Assembly: GCA_937890045.1 (NCBI GenBank)
Contig: CALBXV010000178.1
Span: 1-25,022, forward strand
Source of the DNA: an uncultured archaeon
Lineage (GTDB): Archaea > Thermoproteota > Nitrososphaeria > Nitrososphaerales > CALBXV01
Length of the DNA stretch: 25,022 nucleotides
Reading direction: 5' to 3'
The notes under the pieces were generated by a model that was not told the origin of the DNA, ran no database searches, and saw only the letters and a program-made list of their open reading frames with translations. A program made the position numbers and the translations under genes. This document shows positions 4,831 to 11,683 of this stretch, piece by piece; position 1 is the stretch's first letter, and the number at the start of each line of letters is the position of its first letter.

Positions 4831-5366
4831 TACTCTACTACTACTCCAATCGTTTTTTCATATTCAAGCCATTCATACTCATCAAAGTATTCTGCTTTAA
4901 TATAAATAGTATCACCTACCATACTATATGGAATTGCTGCCCAAGAAAAAGCTAAACCATCCGTGTTTGTATAACTAGCACTATTAATTATTGGTACTTC
5001 AAATCCATTAAATTGTGTTATATAAGTAGTATCATAACTAACATAAACTAAGTTTTCTGTATATCCATCGTGTACTATATAACCCAAAGTGTCCCCAAGT
5101 AACCAATAGTGTGAAGCACTAAATACAACTTTCTGTATATTTGGATTATTTGGATTTGCTACAAATAGTGTCCTACTTGTAAATGAATTGGCTATACCTT
5201 CTTCCAAATCAAAATGGAAATATCCATTATCATCTAATGTTAATGATTCTGTATATAACTCAAAATCATAAACAATAGGTTCATACTTATCTTCACAACC
5301 TACTACGAATAGTAAAGTTAATGCTATTATTTTAGCGGCGAGCTTGTCTACGCTTATTTTTAACAT
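4830..5366 (-). CDS. Predicted outer-surface lipoprotein (178 aa)
   Basis: Basic N-terminus, hydrophobic stretch IIALTLLFVV and then G23-C24, a lipobox with the modified cysteine at residue 24. Residues after the cysteine are EDK, resembling the acidic signals that send Bacteroidota lipoproteins to the cell surface. The mature part is rich in Y, T, D and G and looks like an all-beta domain (for example SASHYWLLGDTLGYIV). Phage lipoproteins often block superinfection or alter the surface of the infected cell, but nothing here proves that. The start overlaps the upstream gene by 35 bp. Confidence 0.72.
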   Translation of the reverse strand: MLKISVDKLAAKIIALTLLFVVGCEDKYEPIVYDFELYTESLTLDDNGYFHFDLEEGIANSFTSRTLFVANPNNPNIQKVVFSASHYWLLGDTLGYIVHDGYTENLVYVSYDTTYITQFNGFEVPIINSASYTNTDGLAFSWAAIPYSMVGDTIYIKAEYFDEYEWLEYEKTIGVVVE

Positions 5367-5517
5367 ATTTTTTATGTCCTTTTTTTTGTATTTTGTCTTC
5401 CACTTTAGACCATTCCTCTAAAGTGTGTTTTTTTGTTTTATTTTGTTTTTTATCACGAATATTTTGTTCATGTAATTCATCTTCTAAATGTTCATATTCC
5501 CAATAATCATTACTCAT
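5332..5517 (-). CDS. Small charged hypothetical protein (61 aa)
   Basis: ATG 5517 is preferred over the in-frame GTG 5520 because GGAG lies 7 nt before it. The N-terminal half is acidic and aromatic (SNDYWEYEHLEDELHEQN), the C-terminal half strongly basic with KKGHKKYVKNKRRQARR. Such split-charge helices can bind nucleic acid, but no family is recognised. It is the first gene after the promoter-like block at 5545-5580 and overlaps the lipoprotein start by 35 bp. Confidence 0.58.
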   Translation of the reverse strand: MSNDYWEYEHLEDELHEQNIRDKKQNKTKKHTLEEWSKVEDKIQKKGHKKYVKNKRRQARR

Positions 5518-5544
5518 CACATTTCTCCATATACAATTTGCAAG

Positions 5545-5580
5545 ATAATACTAAAATACTATACAAGTCAAGCCTTTTCT
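5545..5580 (-). promoter_or_regulatory. Promoter-like element, third copy of the shared -35 block
   Basis: On the minus strand the block AGAAAAGGCTTGAC (5580-5567) contains a TTGACT -35; TATTAT (5550-5545) follows after 15 bp, shorter than ideal. The block is identical to 1224-1237 and 1498-1511, and it overlaps the stop codon of the upstream gene. It lies in the 50-bp gap before the small-gene block and probably gives that block its own transcript. Confidence 0.55.
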
Positions 5581-5816
5581 TTTTCAATTTTTAATGTGGA
5601 TATTACGTCTAAAAACTCTTCGAGTGTGAGTTTTTCATTTTTCTCGTTTTTAACGACTACCTGTGATAATAGGTGTGGTTTTTGATTCATCATAGTGTAC
5701 AACGCTTTTAACCCTTCATCTGGCCAAAATTTACCAAAACTTTCTTCTCCTAAGATATTACTGCTGAACAAAGCATCTTGTTCAGTATCTTCTTCCAATA
5801 ATAAATAGTATGTCAT
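5568..5816 (-). CDS. Small conserved-looking phage protein (82 aa)
   Basis: An acidic N-terminus MTYYLLLEEDTEQDALF is followed by a helix-rich core and LTLEEFLDVISTLKI near the end. The first strand plus the later VVVKNEKNEK strands suggest a small alpha/beta fold. I have the impression of related small proteins in T4-like marine phages but cannot name a function. Its start overlaps the stop of the GT2 gene as ATGA, and its last codons carry the shared promoter block. Confidence 0.6.
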   Translation of the reverse strand: MTYYLLLEEDTEQDALFSSNILGEESFGKFWPDEGLKALYTMMNQKPHLLSQVVVKNEKNEKLTLEEFLDVISTLKIEKEKA

Positions 5817-7006
5817 AATTTAAAATTGTACTCTTTTAATGGTTTAGTTTTAACTAATGATTTCATTTCATATTCTAAAGTCTTAACTTTTATGGAAAAA
5901 ATATCAAACTTAAACTCTCCTACATCTTTATGTTCAAAAAGTGTCATTGATATTTGTGATATAAACATAGCCTTAGCTTCTGTCAATTCGTTCATATCAA
6001 ATCGTACAATAACATCATTTGTTATTGGTGAAGAATGATATAATATTTTCTTTTTCAAATCAAATTGAGTATGTGGTTGCTCAGCTTCTATATATTTTCT
6101 TATTTCTTCTGCATTTAAATCAGTATAAACATTGTTACACCAGGGTTCTAACTCTACTAATAAACTAAGATTACAATTTTTAACTACAATACCTATATCA
6201 TATTTTGGAAATACTACAGGTTTCATCATTTCTGAATGATGTACTATAGTTCCCCACTTGCGAATAAAATTTCTTTCATTTCTACGATTAGAATATTTCC
6301 ATTCTTCACTATCTTTACCAACTCCATCTCTAAATCTACTACCACGACTTGTTAAGTGATATACCATACCATCCCATATCTGCCTAAACTGATATCCATT
6401 CAAATAAAATCTATTAAATAAATCACTATCTTCTCTTGATTGTGGTATAAATAATTGATCGTGTCCACCAACATCAAAATAATCTTCTTTATGTATTGCC
6501 CAAGGCGCAAATACTCCATCTGTAAAATCATCCCTACTGTATAACCTAACTGTTTGATTGAATTTTTTTTCATCGAATTCTTCTGGCTCAAAACCTAAAT
6601 CATCTATTACTTTTTCAGGTCCATCAGGATGTAATGGTGGTTCAATTCTTGTAGCACACACTACAGTTCCCCTTTCCAATCTTCTCAATATTTTTTTATC
6701 CATACCTTTAGATGGATACATATCTGCATGGAAAAACATAAGTATATCATTGATAGCAAAATCTTCAGCTAAATAATCATACAAAACAGTTAAACCTAAT
6801 CTATTAGGACCTTCATTTCTATATATTGTTAAATTTTTATTCTTCTTTTTTTCTTCAACCATCCACTCCCAAGTTCCATCGGTTGATGCATCATCAGCCA
6901 AACAAATCTGATGTTGTTTACTGCAATTCTTTCTTAATCCTTCATATGCCCACTTGAGATATCTTAGATTATCTCTTGAAGGGATTATGAAACTAATTTT
7001 ATCCAT
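5813..7006 (-). CDS. GT2 glycosyltransferase with C-terminal extension (397 aa)
   Basis: The GT-A fold starts with KISFIIPSRDN, followed by a DDAS nucleotide-binding motif at 38-41 and FFHAD at 92-95 in the position of the DxD metal motif. A later SREDSDLFNR segment supplies the usual ED catalytic region. This identifies a family-2 inverting transferase using an NDP-sugar. About 130 residues after the core are not part of the basic fold. I chose ATG 7006, with AAAGGA about 9 nt before it, instead of the longer TTG frame at 7033. It ends the carbohydrate operon and overlaps its neighbours. Donor and acceptor are unknown. Confidence 0.85.
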   Translation of the reverse strand: MDKISFIIPSRDNLRYLKWAYEGLRKNCSKQHQICLADDASTDGTWEWMVEEKKKNKNLTIYRNEGPNRLGLTVLYDYLAEDFAINDILMFFHADMYPSKGMDKKILRRLERGTVVCATRIEPPLHPDGPEKVIDDLGFEPEEFDEKKFNQTVRLYSRDDFTDGVFAPWAIHKEDYFDVGGHDQLFIPQSREDSDLFNRFYLNGYQFRQIWDGMVYHLTSRGSRFRDGVGKDSEEWKYSNRRNERNFIRKWGTIVHHSEMMKPVVFPKYDIGIVVKNCNLSLLVELEPWCNNVYTDLNAEEIRKYIEAEQPHTQFDLKKKILYHSSPITNDVIVRFDMNELTEAKAMFISQISMTLFEHKDVGEFKFDIFSIKVKTLEYEMKSLVKTKPLKEYNFKL

Positions 7007-7881
7007 TGTATCACGTCCTTTGTTGGTTTCCAACCCAATTCTTTTCTAGCTTTTTTATCAATACACAAAGTTTCTCTCATCTCACCATCTCTTTTTGAGA
7101 TATATTTTCTTGGATAACCTTCACCAAAAGCATCAGCTATCTCATTGATAGAATAGTTTTTACCTCTACCAAATTCAAACTCTTCACCTGTAATATGTCC
7201 CCCTTTAAATAAAGTTAAACGATTACTTACTCTTATCAACCCATCTACTATATCATCAACATGAGTAAAATCTCTTCGTTGTTCTCCATCATCTGTAATT
7301 GTGAATAGTTTATTCTTTTTATATAAATTTTCAAATATACCAATAACTGTACAATATTCACCCTCTGTAAGTTGATGTGGCCCATAAACATTATAAAATC
7401 TACATATAATAACGGGTAAATCATATATCTTAGTATACATTTTACACAACTCTTCACCTTGCCACTTTGTAAATGTATATGGGTTAAAGTATTTATCTCC
7501 ATGTGTTGATGAAGAACCTGCATATACTACAGGAATATTTCCATTATTTCTAGCCCACTCTAAAATATTTTGAGTTCCCACAACATTACTCTGTAAAGAT
7601 TCTGTAGGTGTTTTGAATGATGGTTGTATTCTTGGTTTGGCTGCTAAATGAAATATTATATCGCAATCTTGTATCATAGTAGAATAATCTGTTATGTTAG
7701 CTATGTCTCCATCAAAATATTCTACACCAGGGCAACCTTGCTCATTTTCTTTTAACCCTGTAGAATAGTCATCTATTGAAACTATTATATTTTCACAATA
7801 TTCTATATGATTATTATTACTTAATCTTTCTATTAAATTAGTGCCTACAAAACCAGCACCACCTGTAACTAATGCTCTCAT
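6985..7881 (-). CDS. NAD-dependent sugar epimerase/dehydratase (298 aa)
   Basis: An extended short-chain dehydrogenase with GGAGFVG at residues 7-13 for NAD(P) binding, AGSSST near 121-126 and the catalytic Y135-x-x-x-K139 pair. RFYNVYGPHQ and RRDFTHVDD are typical of UDP-glucose 4-epimerase-like and related nucleotide-sugar enzymes. It should convert one NDP-sugar to another in the cytoplasm to supply the neighbouring transferases. ATG 7881 overlaps the upstream stop as ATGA and has GGAG before it; the longer TTG 7893 start is less likely. Exact reaction cannot be assigned. Confidence 0.87.
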   Translation of the reverse strand: MRALVTGGAGFVGTNLIERLSNNNHIEYCENIIVSIDDYSTGLKENEQGCPGVEYFDGDIANITDYSTMIQDCDIIFHLAAKPRIQPSFKTPTESLQSNVVGTQNILEWARNNGNIPVVYAGSSSTHGDKYFNPYTFTKWQGEELCKMYTKIYDLPVIICRFYNVYGPHQLTEGEYCTVIGIFENLYKKNKLFTITDDGEQRRDFTHVDDIVDGLIRVSNRLTLFKGGHITGEEFEFGRGKNYSINEIADAFGEGYPRKYISKRDGEMRETLCIDKKARKELGWKPTKDVIQWIKLVS

Positions 7882-8834
7882 GTTGTACTCCAAAAATCAT
7901 TAAATCTTTTTAACCACTCTTCCTCTGAATATTCATCTTCATATCTTGTTCGAGAAATTCTAGAACACTCATCATAAAAACCATCTTCCTCTTTCAACCT
8001 AACTGCTAATCTTCGAGCTTCTTTTATATCACTTAACTCAACACTTAATGAAGGATGTAAAATCTCTTGTGTATCTAACCCTTTATAACCAATACAAGGA
8101 ATACCATGAAATGCACAATTCATAGCAAATGTTCCTGCTGCGTGTGTTCTCATCATATGTATTCCCACATGAAATTGAGACAAAGTATTTATCCAATCTT
8201 TCCATAACTGATAAGGTAGATATTTTATATCTTCTATCTGATTTTCCATCTTCTGTTTTCTACCCATTGATGGTGCATAAATCTGCATTTCTGGCTGAAA
8301 TATACTTGCTACCATATATGAATCAAATCCACCATACCAACTTACAAAGTTACCACCAATTATAACTGCATCACCCCACTCACTTCTTGGAACTAAGTCT
8401 TCAGGTAACATTAAACTTCTATTAACAAATACAGGTTTATTTGTTATTCCCTCATAATATTTTTTATCAACTTCATTATGACAGAAAATATAATCCGTTT
8501 CCATCAAATGATTATGAAAATGAAATTGATGTGTCAATGGATAATCTTGAAAATACCAATGAGGACCTTCTTGCTGTATTGCTATCTTATCACAATGTTG
8601 TTTTAAGGGTTTTAGGTTTATTTGTTGTTTTAAGGGTTTTAGGTTTATTTCTGGATTAGATTTAGGAACTATAACAATACCCAAATCATAGTCTTGTTTT
8701 AACGTTGGCGCATGAATATTATAATGGTCAGCGTCTAATGTAGACATCCATGCAAACTCTGTTCTCATATTGTTATGAGTTGTTCTGTCTACTTTGCCTT
8801 CCCAACCCATTTCTGTAAAGAATGCTACTTTCAT
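7878..8834 (-). CDS. GT-B-like glycosyltransferase (318 aa)
   Basis: The protein starts MKVAFFTEMGWEGKV and ends with a domain containing THAAGTFAMNCAFHGIPCIGYKG, which matches the donor-site layout of GT-B transferases in a reduced form; the second Glu of the classical E-x7-E is not obvious. It is shorter than typical GT4 enzymes. Residues about 64-80 contain an exact 9-residue duplication (INLKPLKQQ then INLKPLKQ) from a 27-bp tandem DNA repeat. Start is fixed by adjacency to the upstream stop at 8834. Function as a transferase is likely, catalytic competence not proven. Confidence 0.66.
   Translation of the reverse strand: MKVAFFTEMGWEGKVDRTTHNNMRTEFAWMSTLDADHYNIHAPTLKQDYDLGIVIVPKSNPEINLKPLKQQINLKPLKQHCDKIAIQQEGPHWYFQDYPLTHQFHFHNHLMETDYIFCHNEVDKKYYEGITNKPVFVNRSLMLPEDLVPRSEWGDAVIIGGNFVSWYGGFDSYMVASIFQPEMQIYAPSMGRKQKMENQIEDIKYLPYQLWKDWINTLSQFHVGIHMMRTHAAGTFAMNCAFHGIPCIGYKGLDTQEILHPSLSVELSDIKEARRLAVRLKEEDGFYDECSRISRTRYEDEYSEEEWLKRFNDFWSTT
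8596..8649. repeat. Perfect 27-bp tandem duplication inside the GT-B gene
   Basis: Two exact adjacent 27-bp copies, 8596-8622 and 8623-8649, keep the frame and double a nine-residue segment. Identity at all positions, including third codon positions, points to a very recent duplication or to strain-level variation. Confidence 0.92.
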
Positions 8835-9991
8835 TATGAATATAAACCTTTCAACTCTTGTATAAATATTTCAGTTGGCTTCTTAAATTCCAATAATATT
8901 TTACAATTGTGCTCTAACTTACTTTTCAAATCCATATTTTTCCAATCCAACTGACTAACTCTTTTAAGTTCTGACAAAATAGCATTACATCTATCACCTA
9001 CATCTTCTATCTCATCATAACTCTCATCAAATATTTCTGAAAATGTATGAAATCCCCATTCTTTTAATTGTTTCAAAACACCTGGGTAACTCCATATAAG
9101 AAATGGGTGTCCGTGATAAATTGCTCTTGTTAACTTTTCTGATAAAAATACTGTTGGTGTTTTGAATCCTGTAGGGTTATTCATTGGTAAAAAATTAGCG
9201 GATTCTGGTATAAGTGAAAAATATGAATCATTATAATATTGTTCTAAAACATCTGTTTCAAAATCTGACTCTGTAGTTATTCCGTTTTCAACCTCTTTTT
9301 GAAATTTATCCATATCTACATGACTATTTGGTAATAACTTATTTAATGCCATATTAGATACATAACTCTTATTATTTAATGACTCACTTTTTACAATATA
9401 GTTATACATTCTTTCTCTATACTCATCTCTTCTACCAAATAATGAAATGAATGTTTTATTTGGATTTTTTGGTTTTACTTCTTTTAACCCCTTTTCTCTA
9501 TAATTTGATAATAGTATATTAATGTACATTGGATAACCAAGTAAATTTATTTTACTATCAAAGTTATGGTATTCAAACCACTCATCATATGCTTCCCTAC
9601 AATTCAAATCATTCGTTATAAATAAAATCTTATCTTGTGGTACTGAAGTTCTTTCGCACATCAAATGAATATATCTTATAACATTACACTCTAAACCATC
9701 TTCAGTCCTAAATTCTTCATATCTCCATATTGATTCTGTGGGTTCTACTATTGTTATAAACTTTTTATCTGATTTTAAAAGTTCTTCATATGTCAACTTG
9801 AAAAGATCATCTCTAAAAATACTTTCTAAATCTAAAGTATACATGGATTCTAAATGTGGATATACAATAGTATTCTCTGTAAGAATGTCCCAACTGTCAT
9901 ATAAAAAATGTTGTTTCATATATTCAAACCATTCTTGATAAGTAGAATACTGTTTGTTTTCTCCTACAAATTGTCCATCAAAGAATTTCAT
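8834..9991 (-). CDS. Exostosin/fucosyltransferase-like protein (385 aa)
   Basis: The C-terminal half carries FISLFGRRDEYRERMY (about 181-196) and VFLSEKLTRAIYHGHPFLIW (about 281-300). These resemble the basic donor-binding segment and the EK...GHPF motif of exostosin- and fucosyltransferase-like GT-B proteins that recur in phage glycan clusters. The N-terminal half is not recognised. I prefer ATG 9991 (weak AGAG 7 nt before) over ATG 10006, which has no ribosome site; both overlap the SGNH gene. Transferase function is likely but donor and acceptor are unknown. Confidence 0.65.
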   Translation of the reverse strand: MKFFDGQFVGENKQYSTYQEWFEYMKQHFLYDSWDILTENTIVYPHLESMYTLDLESIFRDDLFKLTYEELLKSDKKFITIVEPTESIWRYEEFRTEDGLECNVIRYIHLMCERTSVPQDKILFITNDLNCREAYDEWFEYHNFDSKINLLGYPMYINILLSNYREKGLKEVKPKNPNKTFISLFGRRDEYRERMYNYIVKSESLNNKSYVSNMALNKLLPNSHVDMDKFQKEVENGITTESDFETDVLEQYYNDSYFSLIPESANFLPMNNPTGFKTPTVFLSEKLTRAIYHGHPFLIWSYPGVLKQLKEWGFHTFSEIFDESYDEIEDVGDRCNAILSELKRVSQLDWKNMDLKSKLEHNCKILLEFKKPTEIFIQELKGLYS

Positions 9992-10733
9992 ATAGATGCT
10001 CTGCATATTTATAATGTGATTCTATAGTTGGATGAACATGATCTTCCGCAACTGTCAACTTATTCCACCTAACCCATTCAGCTTCTCCACAAAATTTTTT
10101 CTTACCTATCTGTTCAAAATGAAATTTATCCCAATCTATTAAGTTTTCAAATGGTTCTGCTGATTTATACTTACCAAATGAATGTGAAAATATGTCTTTG
10201 AAAGTTACAAATTTATATGGAATATTTTTTAATTTTAATAGATTTTGTGTAGTCAGCATATTGTTTAATGATTTAAGATAAGAATTCTCGAAAGTGTGAT
10301 AGTTTTTAAAAAATGTCCCCCAAAACCATTCAAAAAATCTTGAACCACTAGTATAATCAGTAATACCTAAGCTATGTTTGGTTGGTTTTGGTATTGGCAA
10401 TCCTCCACTATGAAACCAATCTCCCGATGCATTTGTGATATCTGTATTTGTATAACCAAGTTCCATAGCTTCTTCATTAGTAAAATTATGTTCATATTTA
10501 TTTACAACCAAATCCTCTCTATCTATACCCGACCACATTACAACTATATAAACATCCTGTTCCTCTAACTTTGATACCGCTTCTACTATCTTGCTAGAAA
10601 TATAAAAATTGCCTGCAGATCCCTTACCATAATTTGTAAGTTCTCTCCCCATTAATTCTGCTAAACGAGTTGGCCAACCAACACCGTCTTGTCCATCTGT
10701 AAAACTACACCCAAAAGTTAATAATTGTTTCAT
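9978..10733 (-). CDS. SGNH/GDSL hydrolase (251 aa)
   Basis: All main SGNH blocks are visible: FGCSFTDG with Ser10, NYGKGSAGN for the glycine block, VVMWSGIDRED in place of the GxND block, and D231-x-x-H234 in EDHVHPT. These enzymes are esterases or acyltransferases; next to glycosyltransferases they usually add or remove acetyl groups on sugars. No signal peptide is seen, so it acts in the cytoplasm or on the virion. ATG 10733 overlaps the preceding stop as ATGA. The acyl substrate is unknown. Confidence 0.8.
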   Translation of the reverse strand: MKQLLTFGCSFTDGQDGVGWPTRLAELMGRELTNYGKGSAGNFYISSKIVEAVSKLEEQDVYIVVMWSGIDREDLVVNKYEHNFTNEEAMELGYTNTDITNASGDWFHSGGLPIPKPTKHSLGITDYTSGSRFFEWFWGTFFKNYHTFENSYLKSLNNMLTTQNLLKLKNIPYKFVTFKDIFSHSFGKYKSAEPFENLIDWDKFHFEQIGKKKFCGEAEWVRWNKLTVAEDHVHPTIESHYKYAEHLYEIL

Positions 10734-11512
10734 TTATACCACTCCTCATAAGTTCTTTTCATCCAATACTCTACGTGTCTATCGTTTTGTGGTATAGCAT
10801 TAAAATGAAATATATAACCTGTATCTTCATAAATAAGTTTATCTGGCCACCAACTCTGACCTGGGATATGTAACATATCTTTTCTATACAAGTCTGTTAA
10901 ATTAAATCTTTCAGGTAAATAAGTCATTTTAATATTATGTTTCTTTACCAAAAAGTTAACACAAGTTTGACCAACTCCAGGTATTGCTAAGTTCTCATAC
11001 CTCTCGTTATTCCTAATCTCATACAGTCGTTCTACATTCTCTAAATAAAACTCTTGTATTGTTTTAAAAAATGGTTTATGTTTCTTGTTAGCTATAATAA
11101 AACCTGTATTAAAATACTCCCACACCTTTGGTTTCTCTACATCAGGAAACATAAACTCACCCCAAGCATTTATACTTCGTGTAACCCATTCGAAACAACC
11201 ATTGTTAACTACTGCAGTATATTCGTGGTTAGTTCTCTCAAAAAAGTTAGGACAATCAGGATGAACTATAGTATCTGCATCAATAATCAATACTTGGTCA
11301 TAATCTATATCGTTATGTTCTAATATATCAAACACCCATTCTCTCTGATAAATGATTGGGAAGTTATTGTGATCCATAATTGTATCAGTCCACTCTAATA
11401 ATTCAACATCGTGGTTATCACACCACTTCTGCCAACTCTTTACTGAATATTGATAAGGTGTAGATCTACCATTTCCTAAATCAATGTTTGGTATAAAAAC
11501 TATATTTTTCAT
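10730..11512 (-). CDS. GT-A glycosyltransferase, GT8-like (260 aa)
   Basis: The protein has YDQVLIIDADTIVHPDCP, with D78-A-D80 as the metal-binding DxD, then EYFNTGFIIA and a C-terminal FHFNA, the usual order in GT8-like retaining transferases. It is a clear paralogue of the protein at 14819-15577: both start with a KN-I-FIP strand, share the RW/REWV-x-DIL-x-x-NDI-Y-D segment before DxD, and end with a [IV]xHFN motif. A TAA directly precedes its ATG, with no intergenic base. Sugar specificity cannot be read. Confidence 0.8.
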   Translation of the reverse strand: MKNIVFIPNIDLGNGRSTPYQYSVKSWQKWCDNHDVELLEWTDTIMDHNNFPIIYQREWVFDILEHNDIDYDQVLIIDADTIVHPDCPNFFERTNHEYTAVVNNGCFEWVTRSINAWGEFMFPDVEKPKVWEYFNTGFIIANKKHKPFFKTIQEFYLENVERLYEIRNNERYENLAIPGVGQTCVNFLVKKHNIKMTYLPERFNLTDLYRKDMLHIPGQSWWPDKLIYEDTGYIFHFNAIPQNDRHVEYWMKRTYEEWYK

Positions 11513-11683
11513 TTATTTCTTTAACATATGTATACAAATTTCTTGTCCACAATCATAATCTTTTTTATGTGCTTTATGTTTGTGTTCTACTCCACATATT
11601 CTTGGACAAATCGGTTCTCCAAAATTAGATGATCCAATAAAATTAGTAGCCAAGATAATTAATATAATAACAACAAAATTCAT
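11513..11683 (-). CDS. Cysteine microprotein with N-terminal signal or anchor (56 aa)
   Basis: ATG 11683 overlaps the stop of the oxidoreductase fusion as ATGA, and the TAA stop is directly followed by the ATG of the next gene, so the whole gap is coding. Residues 2-16 (NFVVIILIILATNFI) form a signal peptide or membrane anchor. The rest has four cysteines (26, 30, 45 and 50) and several histidines, including the EHKHKAHKK stretch. The Cys spacing CxxxC and CxxxxC with His between suggests metal binding or two disulfides in the periplasm. No family recognised, but the junctions make it very likely real. Confidence 0.7.
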   Translation of the reverse strand: MNFVVIILIILATNFIGSSNFGEPICPRICGVEHKHKAHKKDYDCGQEICIHMLKK

